64,000 bases of DNA from Acidimicrobiaceae bacterium (GTDB lineage Bacteria; Actinomycetota; Acidimicrobiia; Acidimicrobiales; Poriferisodalaceae): assembly GCA_905182565.1 (NCBI GenBank), contig CAJJCB010000026.1, forward strand, positions 124,001-188,000, given 5' to 3'. Within the stretch, counting starts at the first letter, position 1. Each line of letters starts with the position of its first letter. The position numbers and the translations under genes were made by a program. This document shows, in pieces, positions 27,030-34,595 of the stretch. The notes beneath the pieces were generated by a model that saw only the letters and a program-made list of their open reading frames with translations, was not told the origin of the DNA and ran no database searches.

Positions 27030-27935
27030 ATGGCTCTTGGCATTGATGGCGTTCTCGTAGGTTGTTGGACAGATGATGAAGTAGCGACTGGAGTAACGGT
27101 GGTTTTGCCCCCGCCGGGCTCTTTGGGAGCGATCGCAGTTAGAGGCGGCGCTCCAGGTACAAGAGAAGCTGCAGCATTGGGTCCGTCTGCTAGTGGCATC
27201 GAATGCCATGGTGTGGTGCTTTGCGGAAATAGCGTTTTCGGACTCGCTGCGGCCGATGGAGTTACCGATTGGTGTGTCGAGCATGGTCGCGGCCTGAAAC
27301 TTTCAGCAGCAACGGTGCCGGTAGTGGGTGCAGCGGTCGTATATGACTTGACGTCCAGTGATGCAAGACGACCGGGACCTAAGGCGGGACGTCTGGCTTG
27401 CGATGCAGCTATCGAAGACGACCCGCCGGTCGGCCTATATGGAGTAGGGCGAGGGTGCACCGTTGGTAAAACTTGTGGTCGAGAATTCGCATCATCCGGA
27501 GGGCAGGGTGTCGCAGTAGTAAAGTGGGGTGACGTTACCGTCGGAGTAGTTGTAGCAGTAAATGCTTTCGGAGATGTTATTGATTCTGATGGATCAATTC
27601 TTGCTGGGTCTAATGCCGGAAGTGAAGCTTTGCGATACCCCTACGCTTCACTTCAGGAAATTAATGCCTTCGAGACTGGAGAAGAAAGAACTAATACAAC
27701 TATTGGTTGCATAGTTACCAACGCAATTCTAAGTAAACCCGAGGCATGCAGGGTAAGCGATATGGCTCACACCGGGATTGCGAGAAGTATTGATCCTCCT
27801 CATACTTCAGTTGATGGAGACGCTCTTTTTGTTTTAGCTACCCAACAAGTGGAAGCTTCGGTGGATTTGGTGTCACACCTTGCGGCTCAAGCTGTTGCGG
27901 AGGCTGTCAGATCGCCTTTTGTGAATATGGCTTAA
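27030..27935 (+). CDS. P1-family self-processing peptidase/ornithine-acyltransferase-fold (DmpA-like)
   Basis: A 301-residue protein of the DmpA/L-aminopeptidase D-esterase family. GVTVVLPPPGSLGAIAVRGGAPGTREAA and CHGVVLCGNSVFGLAAADGV mark the alpha part; GVGRGCTVGKTCG and ERTNTTIGCIVTNAILSK surround the autocleavage and nucleophile region, followed by MAHTGIARSIDPPHTSVDGD. The precursor is expected to cleave itself before the nucleophilic Thr/Ser and form a heterodimer. The ATG at 27030 behind AGGAATAGGG is chosen over an upstream TTG that adds 13 hydrophobic residues. Its natural substrates are unknown. Confidence 0.85.
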   Translation: MALGIDGVLVGCWTDDEVATGVTVVLPPPGSLGAIAVRGGAPGTREAAALGPSASGIECHGVVLCGNSVFGLAAADGVTDWCVEHGRGLKLSAATVPVVGAAVVYDLTSSDARRPGPKAGRLACDAAIEDDPPVGLYGVGRGCTVGKTCGREFASSGGQGVAVVKWGDVTVGVVVAVNAFGDVIDSDGSILAGSNAGSEALRYPYASLQEINAFETGEERTNTTIGCIVTNAILSKPEACRVSDMAHTGIARSIDPPHTSVDGDALFVLATQQVEASVDLVSHLAAQAVAEAVRSPFVNMA

Positions 27936-27989
27936 TGGCGATTGCTCTGATTTCTGTTTTTCTTTGTGTCAAGATCTAAGCAACGCAGA

Positions 27990-28235
27990 GAGAGGAGGTG
28001 GTCCATACCAATGGCTAAAATAATTAGGACTCTGGAGGTGGTCGGGCGCTGAGGCGGCCTGCCAATAAGGAGGAAGCTTCGAATCTATTTTCATTGAATA
28101 GATCTAGGTAGCGACTCCAACCCGGACCACTGAACTCGATACTGTATGTGCCGGTCCTCACATATCAAATCGGATTAGTAGTCTTGAGCTTCTCAGGGCA
28201 ACTAACTACGATGGAAAATTATCGCGTGACAATCT
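27990..28235 (+). ncRNA. Candidate structured non-coding RNA
   Basis: A gene-free stretch of about 390 bases follows the P1 peptidase. Its sequence can form a long stem of GTGGTC-GGG-CGCT (28038-28050) with AGCG, CCC and GACCAC (28110-28130), enclosing a perfect hairpin ATCTATT/AATAGAT (28083-28103). A further hairpin TATGTG/CACATA lies at 28145-28164, and a strong terminator follows. An upstream copy of GGAGGTGGTC (27994-28003) could pair with the same 3' arm, allowing a switch. I find no tRNA, tmRNA, RNase P or SRP signatures. A 13-codon frame (28011-28052) lies inside. Plus-strand polarity is set by the terminator. Confidence 0.4.
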
Positions 28236-28236
28236 G

Positions 28237-28277
28237 ATGCCCCGGTTTCATATCTGAAACCGGGGCATGGTTTTTTT
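28237..28277 (+). terminator. Strong intrinsic terminator
   Basis: Perfect 14-bp arms ATGCCCCGGTTTCA (28237-28250) and TGAAACCGGGGCAT (28255-28268) with a TATC loop, followed by GG and seven T residues on the plus strand. It closes the candidate RNA or the peptidase transcript before the acyl-CoA dehydrogenase gene. Confidence 0.92.
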
Positions 28278-28327
28278 CTTAGAGTAAATCAAGTTCCTGA
28301 TATCGAAAGTTGCCGTATTGTCAGCGT

Positions 28328-29536
28328 ATGGACTTCGACTGGCCAGGTAGCAACGATTCTCGCAGATTAGAAATAAGAGAATGGCTAAGTTTGCACGATA
28401 ATGAACCAACCCAAGAGCAATTAGCGCGAGCTGGTTATGTGGCTCCACATTGGCCTAAACCTTATGGCATCGGAGCTGACCCGATTCACCAGCTGATTAT
28501 TGATGAAGAGCTCGCTGTTGCGGGTATAAAACGTGCGGCAGGAGGCATCGGGCTGGGCTGGGCTGGGCCCACTATTTTGTATGGCGGCACTATAGAACAG
28601 CAAGAGCGTTATTTATGGCCGATTCTGACAGGAGGGGAGATTTGGTGTCAACTATTTAGCGAGCCTGATAGTGGGTCGGACCTAGCTAATCTGGGCACTA
28701 GAGCGATCCGTGATGGGGATAGATACATTGTGAATGGTTCCAAAATCTGGTCATCGGGTGCTCATAGAAGTAAATTTGGCATTTTGATTGCTCGAACTGA
28801 TGCAGACGTGGCGAAGCATCGTGGAGTTTCTTACTTCATCTGCCCGATGGATGCTCCGGGTCTTGAATTACATCCAATTGTTGACATGACTACTGCTCAC
28901 TCGTTTAACCAAACATTTTTTACGGAGATGGAGCTGCCGGTAGAAAACCGGATTGGAGAAGAGAACGATGGTTGGCGGCTGGCAAAAGTGACCTTGGGAA
29001 ATGAAAGAGTTTCGCTTTCTGGGGAAGGTGCCTTATGGGGCAGCGGGCCGAGCGCTAATGATCTCATTGAAGTAATCAAAAATGCTGGTGGAATCGAAGA
29101 CACAATTCTTAGAGACAAGACGTCAAGATTGTATATAGAAGGTGAAATACTTCGGCTGATTAGACTTCGAACGCTGAGTGCTCGCCTGAAGGGACGGCAA
29201 CCGGGTCCAGAAGCTTCGGTCCGCAAGGCTCTGGCCGATGATCATGGAAAGAACATTATGGGTCTAGCAAAGGACTTGTCAGGAACCCATGGAGTCCTGA
29301 CAAACACGGGACCGCTTGGCCAGTCACCAGAATTCCCTGTTGGGCAAAGCGCCGTAGAAGGCTGGAACAATTGGCACGGTGGGTTTCTTTTTTCTCCCGC
29401 TTTGACTATCGGTGGTGGTACGTCTGAAGTCCAGCGAAACATTATCGCTGAACGTGTGCTTGGTTTACCACATGACATTGATGTTCAATCGGGTAAAAGT
29501 TGGCTAGAAAATCGAAAAGATGACCGTCGGCTTTGA
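28328..29536 (+). CDS. Acyl-CoA dehydrogenase
   Basis: A 402-residue flavoenzyme. CQLFSEPDSGSDLANLGTRA is the FAD/substrate signature, YIVNGSKIWSSGAHRSKFGI the middle domain, and GGGTSEVQRNIIAERVLGLP the C-terminal signature. It introduces a double bond into an acyl-CoA, passing electrons to ETF. The N-terminus is short and similar to FadE-type enzymes of actinobacteria, some of which work as heteromers in sterol side-chain degradation; no partner FadE lies next to it. The ATG at 28328 is 51 bases after the terminator and lacks a clear ribosome site, so the message may be nearly leaderless. Confidence 0.9.
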   Translation: MDFDWPGSNDSRRLEIREWLSLHDNEPTQEQLARAGYVAPHWPKPYGIGADPIHQLIIDEELAVAGIKRAAGGIGLGWAGPTILYGGTIEQQERYLWPILTGGEIWCQLFSEPDSGSDLANLGTRAIRDGDRYIVNGSKIWSSGAHRSKFGILIARTDADVAKHRGVSYFICPMDAPGLELHPIVDMTTAHSFNQTFFTEMELPVENRIGEENDGWRLAKVTLGNERVSLSGEGALWGSGPSANDLIEVIKNAGGIEDTILRDKTSRLYIEGEILRLIRLRTLSARLKGRQPGPEASVRKALADDHGKNIMGLAKDLSGTHGVLTNTGPLGQSPEFPVGQSAVEGWNNWHGGFLFSPALTIGGGTSEVQRNIIAERVLGLPHDIDVQSGKSWLENRKDDRRL

Positions 29537-29652
29537 ATTGCTGACTTGTGGGCAGAGCTCGGCGGACGTATTTTTATGAGACGCACTCCTATGATTTAGA
29601 TAAATAACTAGGACTCCTATGCGCAACTTGACATTTACCAGTTGAAAATGAT

Positions 29653-29686
29653 CCTCACAAATGAAATTTGTAAGACATTTGTGGGG
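29653..29686 (+). other. Hairpin in the gap after the acyl-CoA dehydrogenase
   Basis: CCTCACAAATG (29653-29663) pairs with CATTTGTGGGG (29676-29686) over 11 bp with one wobble. No T-run follows, so a weak or factor-dependent terminator, or an operator, is possible. The rest of the 235-base gap shows nothing I recognise. Confidence 0.3.
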
Positions 29687-29771
29687 TGACTCTTTGAAGT
29701 GTGGTGGGTAGAATTAATTGATTTCTTGAGCTCATTAGAGCTACCTCGTAACAGGAATTGAGTTTGCAAAA

Positions 29772-29960
29772 GTGACCGATCTTCTCGAATTTGAATGCCC
29801 TCGTTGCATGACTGTCTGTAAGGAAAATTTCTATGGTCCATGCGATACTTGCAGGACTGATCTACGAACATTACATGGCTCGGAATCAAGGGAAATAACA
29901 AATAATCTTTATGAACCGAAAATGAATGCCATACCGAACCAGGTAGCAACTAAAGATTAG
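29772..29960 (+). CDS. Small actinobacterial zinc-ribbon protein
   Basis: A 62-residue protein starting at GTG: LLEFECPRC, then NFYGPCDTCRTDL, giving two CxxC knuckles that should bind zinc, then YEPKMNAIPNQVATKD. I recall closely similar short proteins in many actinobacteria with the same FYGPC and EPKMN blocks, so this is a real gene in spite of its size. No function is established. It is followed on the opposite strand by the aminotransferase, 13 bases away. Confidence 0.75.
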   Translation: MTDLLEFECPRCMTVCKENFYGPCDTCRTDLRTLHGSESREITNNLYEPKMNAIPNQVATKD

Positions 29961-29973
29961 ATACTTCCCGTAT

Positions 29974-31131
29974 CTACAGTTGCTCTCGTTGTGCCCAAGT
30001 GTTGAGCCTCGTTAAGGTTTCCTCGATATCTTCGGCAGAACCGGCGAAAGAAAAACGGATATATTTGTGTCCATTTTGTAAGTCGAAGTCGATTCCAGGC
30101 GTGGTAGCGATGCCGAAGTCCTCGAGCCAGGAAGCAGCAAGCTCCTGACTGTCAGTGGTGAAGTCAGAGACATCTGCGTATACGTAAAAAGCTCCATCAG
30201 CTGGAGCGAGCTTAGTTATCCCTAGGAGAGGCAAGCCTTCAAGGAGCATCTTCCGATTTCTAGCGTAGCTAGCAATATTATTTTCAAGCTCATCGAGACT
30301 GTCGAACGCTCCAAGTGCAGCATATTGGGAAATACTAGGTGCAGCTATATAGGCGTTTTGTGCGAGTCTTTCAACTGGGGAAATAAGATCCTCGGGAAGT
30401 ATGAGCCAACCGAGACGCCATCCAGTCATTGAAAAATATTTTGAAAAGCTGTTGACAACAACAGCTTGATCCCATTGACTAACAGCGCTACCTGCGGATA
30501 AACCGAAAGTAATGCCATGATAGATTTCATCAGAAATCAGCCTTACATCATGGCTCCGACACCAACTAATTAACGATTGAAGCTCTTCGGGTAGCAGCAT
30601 TGTTCCAGTCGGATTAGATGGACTAGCTATTACCAAGCCATCGATGGAACCCAAGTCGTCCAGCATGGATGAGGATGGCTGGAACCTTGTCTCTGGTCCC
30701 ACCTGAAGGTCTACAACTTCTATTCCTAGAGCTTTGAGTGTATTTCGATAGCATGGATAGCCAGGAGAGGGAACCACGACTCTATCTCCCACTTCGAAGC
30801 AGGCGAGAAACGCCAGGGTAAATGCTCCGCTAGCCCCCATAGTTAAAACAACACGGTCCGGGTCTATGTCGGTTTTGTACCAAGCCAAATAATGCTTGCT
30901 TATGCGCTCCCTTAGTTCTCGAATCCCAACAGCTGATGTGTAGCCGAGTACATCATTCTCTATCGCTTGGATTGCGGCTATTCGCGCTTGCCTGGGAGCA
31001 GGAGATGAAGGCTGCCCCACTTCGAGGTGTAGGATTCTCTCTCCTTGTGCTTCTCGATCTGCGGCTGCTCGCATGACTTCCATCACGTGGAAAGGAGAAA
31101 TATCTGTTCTAGATGAAACCTTTATCGCCAT
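29974..31131 (-). CDS. Class I/II pyridoxal-phosphate aminotransferase
   Basis: A 385-residue fold-type I aminotransferase. Signatures are LEVGQPSSPAP, YTSAVGIRELRERI, MGASGAFTLAFLACFEVGDRV, ASPSNPTGTML and NSFSKYFSMTGWRLGW, with the Schiff-base Lys in SFSKYF; the C-terminal Arg that binds the carboxylate is in YIRFSFAG. It belongs to the aspartate/aromatic aminotransferase superfamily; amino acid specificity cannot be told. ATG start, divergent from pncB across 192 bases in which I see no clear structure. Confidence 0.9.
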   Translation of the reverse strand: MAIKVSSRTDISPFHVMEVMRAAADREAQGERILHLEVGQPSSPAPRQARIAAIQAIENDVLGYTSAVGIRELRERISKHYLAWYKTDIDPDRVVLTMGASGAFTLAFLACFEVGDRVVVPSPGYPCYRNTLKALGIEVVDLQVGPETRFQPSSSMLDDLGSIDGLVIASPSNPTGTMLLPEELQSLISWCRSHDVRLISDEIYHGITFGLSAGSAVSQWDQAVVVNSFSKYFSMTGWRLGWLILPEDLISPVERLAQNAYIAAPSISQYAALGAFDSLDELENNIASYARNRKMLLEGLPLLGITKLAPADGAFYVYADVSDFTTDSQELAASWLEDFGIATTPGIDFDLQNGHKYIRFSFAGSAEDIEETLTRLNTWAQREQL

Positions 31132-31323
31132 AACGCAATTGTGGTGGTTTTCAAACTAAATAAACTAATTTTTGAATACCAAAGTCATAAAGTTGAAAAT
31201 TAAATGAGGTTAACTTTAAAAGCAGAAATAGTAGGGGATTCGTTTCGAGAAGCATGTTGAGGCAGCTCCCGATCACAAATCGAATATAGGAAGATTGAAA
31301 TTAATTAGCCTTTAAGAGTAAAG

Positions 31324-32643
31324 ATGATCCATTATTGGGAGATGGGTACAGCCCTCCTAACGGACCTTTACGAATTGACAATGTTAGATGCCGCTCTTAG
31401 CTCTGAGGTCGCGCAACGAAGAGCTACTTTTGAAGTTTTCGCTAGGAGACTGCCGCCAGGTCGTGGCTATGGAGTTGTTTCCGGGCCAAATCGCCTGGCT
31501 GATCTACTCGCTGATTTTACTTTCTCCGGCGAGCAACTTGAGTACTTAGCGGGATTAGGCAGGTTCAGCGATGAACTGCTGTCACACGTTGAGAGCTTTC
31601 GGTTCGAAGGTGATGTGTGGAGCTATAGAGAGGGTGACCTATATGTGCCTGGAAGCCCAGTGCTCAGAGTTGACTGTCAATTCGGCGCTGGCCTGCTTTT
31701 GGAGACACTCGTTCTTTCGGTACTCAATCACGATTGTGCTGTCGCTTCAGCTGCTGCTCGTATGCATGATGTGGCAGATGGGCGGCACTTAATCGAGATG
31801 GGGGGGCGAAGGACTCATGAGCAAGCTGCCGTTGCAGCAGCTAGAGCTGCATGGCTCGTCGGGTTTGACACTACCTCTAATATGGAAGCTGGATTCAGGT
31901 ACAGCATCCCAACAGCTGGAACCTCGGCGCATGCATTCATTCTGGCTCACCTTGATGAAGAAGAAGCTTTCGAAGCTCAGATAAGAGCTCATGGTCTCGA
32001 CACGACTCTATTAGTAGATACCTATGAAATTGACACTGGAATTGATCGAGCCTTGGCCGCCGCAAAACGTCTTGGAGGAGTTCCAGGAGCTATTCGTATC
32101 GATTCAGGAGACCTTGCTCATGAGGCACTGCGAGCGCGAGAAAGACTTGATGAAGGCGGTGCTGAGACTACTCGGATCGTAGTTTCCGGAGATCTAGACG
32201 AATACCGAATCGCAGATCTTTCAAATAAGCCAATAGACGGATACGGAGTTGGTACACAACTCGTAGTTGGCTCTGGACACGCAACGGCTGGGATGGTTTA
32301 TAAATTGGTAGCTGTAGCCCGACTCTCTGGAACCTACGAGCCGGTAGTGCCAGTCGCAAAATCCTCTGAAGGTAAAGCAACTAGAGGTGGAGTAGTTCGT
32401 CCTTATAGGGTCTTGCAAAAAGGAGAGGCCTTTAAGGAAGTATTAGTAGAGGATAACCATCCTGGCCCGGCAGATGCCAGGTCACTGCATGTTCCCTTGA
32501 TTCGAAGGGGAATGAAAGTTTACCCGTATTCTCTTGACTCAGATCGTGCATTTCACCAACAAGCGCGCGATGAACTACCTTCAACAATGAGATCGTTAGA
32601 TGCTAATCCGTTGTTTGAAGCAGAGGTATTAGGATCTACCTAA
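31324..32643 (+). CDS. pncB: Nicotinate phosphoribosyltransferase
   Basis: PncB makes nicotinate mononucleotide from nicotinate and PRPP (Preiss-Handler salvage to NAD). The 439-residue protein has TDLYELTMLDAAL and FEVFARRLPPGRGYGV at the N-terminus, GGRRTHEQAAVAAARAAWLVG, GTSAHAFILAH with the conserved His, LVDTYEIDTG, and AIRIDSGDLAHEA, all standard. The family's phosphorylated His probably lies in the SAHAF segment. It is next to a convergent ATP-NAD-kinase-like gene, so two steps of NAD(P) supply sit together. The ATG at 31324 is used; one at 31342 is possible. Confidence 0.93.
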   Translation: MIHYWEMGTALLTDLYELTMLDAALSSEVAQRRATFEVFARRLPPGRGYGVVSGPNRLADLLADFTFSGEQLEYLAGLGRFSDELLSHVESFRFEGDVWSYREGDLYVPGSPVLRVDCQFGAGLLLETLVLSVLNHDCAVASAAARMHDVADGRHLIEMGGRRTHEQAAVAAARAAWLVGFDTTSNMEAGFRYSIPTAGTSAHAFILAHLDEEEAFEAQIRAHGLDTTLLVDTYEIDTGIDRALAAAKRLGGVPGAIRIDSGDLAHEALRARERLDEGGAETTRIVVSGDLDEYRIADLSNKPIDGYGVGTQLVVGSGHATAGMVYKLVAVARLSGTYEPVVPVAKSSEGKATRGGVVRPYRVLQKGEAFKEVLVEDNHPGPADARSLHVPLIRRGMKVYPYSLDSDRAFHQQARDELPSTMRSLDANPLFEAEVLGST

Positions 32644-32694
32644 TGGTGACAAAATTAAAGCACTAAAATTATCTTTGTTACATGCTCTCCATGA

Positions 32695-33672
32695 TTAACT
32701 AAACGCGCCCCGTTCAGCACCTTGAGCCAAAGCTGCGGAAACATTCACGACTCGAGGACCATCTCGTTCGACTCTTGCAGTCACTTGGTCTTCGAGACCA
32801 ATTAAGTGCTCACGGTCGCCATCAAAAGCCAGAACCGCACCTTTGAGCAAGGAGATAGGTTCGGATAAGTCCACTCTTTGAATATTTAAAACTGGAACGC
32901 TCTGATAAAGACCGGGAGCTATTGGAGCCTTAAGTAATTTTCCACCAGGGCCACAAGTCGCCACGAGAGCAAAGTCATCCTCGGTTTCACATCGCTGAAG
33001 CAAACCAACTATCGAAGAAACCCCGATTGTGTCAGGTCTAGCTTGTGACACTACAAGTTGCCTAAGGCTCAATGGTTTGACTGGCATCTTGTTCCCTACA
33101 AAATCATTCACCAAAGTGACAGCATCTATCAGGGCGATATCAGATCTATTCTCAGCTAATTGCACATGAATCATTTTAGATCTCGGAGCAACGGTTTCAA
33201 GATCAGCAATTCCAGAAGCCACTAAACCAGCGGCGGCACCAGCCACGGTAGGCTCTACGAGGCTGGGGAAAACGTTGTTTGTTCCTGTAGACATCGGAAC
33301 TAGTGTCACGTCAGGCCAGACTTTTGCAATGGTTCTGTTCGTACCATCACCGCCGAGTGTGATGAGTACTTTTACTCCACGATCACGCATCGCTTGAGCA
33401 GCCTTTGCTGTATCCAATGGGCTTACGTTTGCTCCAATATCAAGAATTTCGAGTTCCGCATCTACATTGAGATCAGCTAAAGCACCTGTAGCTATGTTAA
33501 ATGGTTCCTTCATAGCAATAATGTGGTTAGCTCCAGCAGTGACAGCGCCGATAACCGCTCTAGAGATTCGGTTACGTTTGTCTTCCGCAGTAGAAACGCC
33601 GCCTCGAGCTGCGACGCGCCTAACGTCGCGTCCTGACACTGGATTCGCTATGATACCGACGCTAATAGGCAT
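32695..33672 (-). CDS. ATP-NAD kinase/AcoX-like protein
   Basis: A 325-residue member of the NAD kinase superfamily. IIANPVSGRDVRRVAARGG opens the fold, LITLGGDGTNRTIAKVWPD contains the GGDGT motif, and LVPMSTGTNNVFPSLVE the NNxFP-like nucleotide-binding motif. C-terminal DGDREHLI provides the second domain. The long version with IANPVSG and an N-terminal extension resembles AcoX proteins of acetoin or related operons rather than NadK proper. Substrate may be NAD or a diacylglycerol-like or sugar lipid; unresolved. Convergent with pncB. Confidence 0.75.
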   Translation of the reverse strand: MPISVGIIANPVSGRDVRRVAARGGVSTAEDKRNRISRAVIGAVTAGANHIIAMKEPFNIATGALADLNVDAELEILDIGANVSPLDTAKAAQAMRDRGVKVLITLGGDGTNRTIAKVWPDVTLVPMSTGTNNVFPSLVEPTVAGAAAGLVASGIADLETVAPRSKMIHVQLAENRSDIALIDAVTLVNDFVGNKMPVKPLSLRQLVVSQARPDTIGVSSIVGLLQRCETEDDFALVATCGPGGKLLKAPIAPGLYQSVPVLNIQRVDLSEPISLLKGAVLAFDGDREHLIGLEDQVTARVERDGPRVVNVSAALAQGAERGAFS

Positions 33673-33744
33673 ACAGCTAATTTAGTCCCCTTGCCATGCT
33701 CTTGGAACGTAGCATGCTCACCCGCAGAATAATATGAGGAAACT

Positions 33745-34545
33745 TTGACCGAACCCCCTGCTGTTGTGTTAACTATTTCCGGATCTGATTCTGGAGGAGG
33801 AGCTGGTTTGCAGGCTGACCTTCGTACGTTTGCTGCTTGTGGGGTCCATGGAGTTTGTGCACTTACGGTTGTTTCGGCACAAAATACTCAAGAATTCAGG
33901 TCAGCGTTAGCGATGCCGCCGGAAATCGTTCTCGCTCAAATAGAAGCAGTGCTAGCGGATTTTTCGGTTCGGGCGACGAAAACTGGATTCCTGTATACAG
34001 AAGTGAATGTTAGGGCTATCGCAACTCTCGCTGGGCAGGGCAAATTACCCTTACTGGTGATGGATCCGGTCCTTGTCAATATGCATGGAGATGGGCTCTA
34101 TGAAGAGAAAACTGAGATGCTCATCAGTGAATTATTAGTGCCTAACGCGAAAGTAATAACGCCTAACCATCTGGAAGCTGGGAGATTGCTAGGGCGCGTG
34201 CTTGGAGATGATTTAAGAGCTATAGAAGATGCCGCCCACGAGCTAATAGACGCAGGTCCGGAGGCTGTCGTGATCACTGGGGGAAGGAGAAGCGGAGAGG
34301 CTGCTATTGACGTTGTGGTTTGTGCTGGAAAAACTACGATTTTGGAACGACCGAAGATCAGAACTACTAACGTTCGCGGTTCAGGCGATACGCTTTCAGC
34401 GGTAGTTGCTGCTGAGTTGGCGAAAGGCTCCTCGGTTCTGGATGCGATTCTTTTAGCTCATGAGTTCACAACTCATGCAATATCTCGTAGTGCAGAGTGG
34501 GAACTTGGATCTGGGCAGGGTCCGATAGGCCAAATGAGATGGTAA
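33745..34545 (+). CDS. thiD: Hydroxymethylpyrimidine/phosphomethylpyrimidine kinase
   Basis: ThiD phosphorylates HMP and then HMP-P for thiamine synthesis. The 266-residue ribokinase-fold protein has VVLTISGSDSGGGAGLQADL, TVVSAQNT, AVLADFSVRATKTGFL, DPVLVNMHGDGL (the family normally shows a Ser/Gly-rich version here), ITPNHLEAGRLLG, and the anion-hole RGSGDTLSA. The TTG start is chosen because GAGGA lies 7 bases upstream. No other thi genes are in the window. Confidence 0.92.
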   Translation: MTEPPAVVLTISGSDSGGGAGLQADLRTFAACGVHGVCALTVVSAQNTQEFRSALAMPPEIVLAQIEAVLADFSVRATKTGFLYTEVNVRAIATLAGQGKLPLLVMDPVLVNMHGDGLYEEKTEMLISELLVPNAKVITPNHLEAGRLLGRVLGDDLRAIEDAAHELIDAGPEAVVITGGRRSGEAAIDVVVCAGKTTILERPKIRTTNVRGSGDTLSAVVAAELAKGSSVLDAILLAHEFTTHAISRSAEWELGSGQGPIGQMRW

Positions 34546-34595
34546 ACATTTTAAACGACTAGAGTTAGTGAATCGTTGCAACGGGAGAGCTTGAA

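Noticed and set aside
26960-27460. 166-residue minus-strand frame opposite the P1 peptidase
   Set aside because: Pro/Ser/Thr-rich composition typical of an antisense shadow of a Gly/Ala/Val-rich gene; no family features.
28011-28052. Leader peptide MAKIIRTLEVVGR controlling the acyl-CoA dehydrogenase
   Set aside because: The ribosome site is good, but the peptide has no run of a regulatory amino acid and a terminator separates it from the gene; kept only as a remark in the RNA entry.
27990-28235. tmRNA, RNase P RNA, SRP RNA or degenerate tRNA
   Set aside because: None of the conserved core sequences (tRNA-like ends, P4 consensus, GGAAGGAAGC-type loop) is present.
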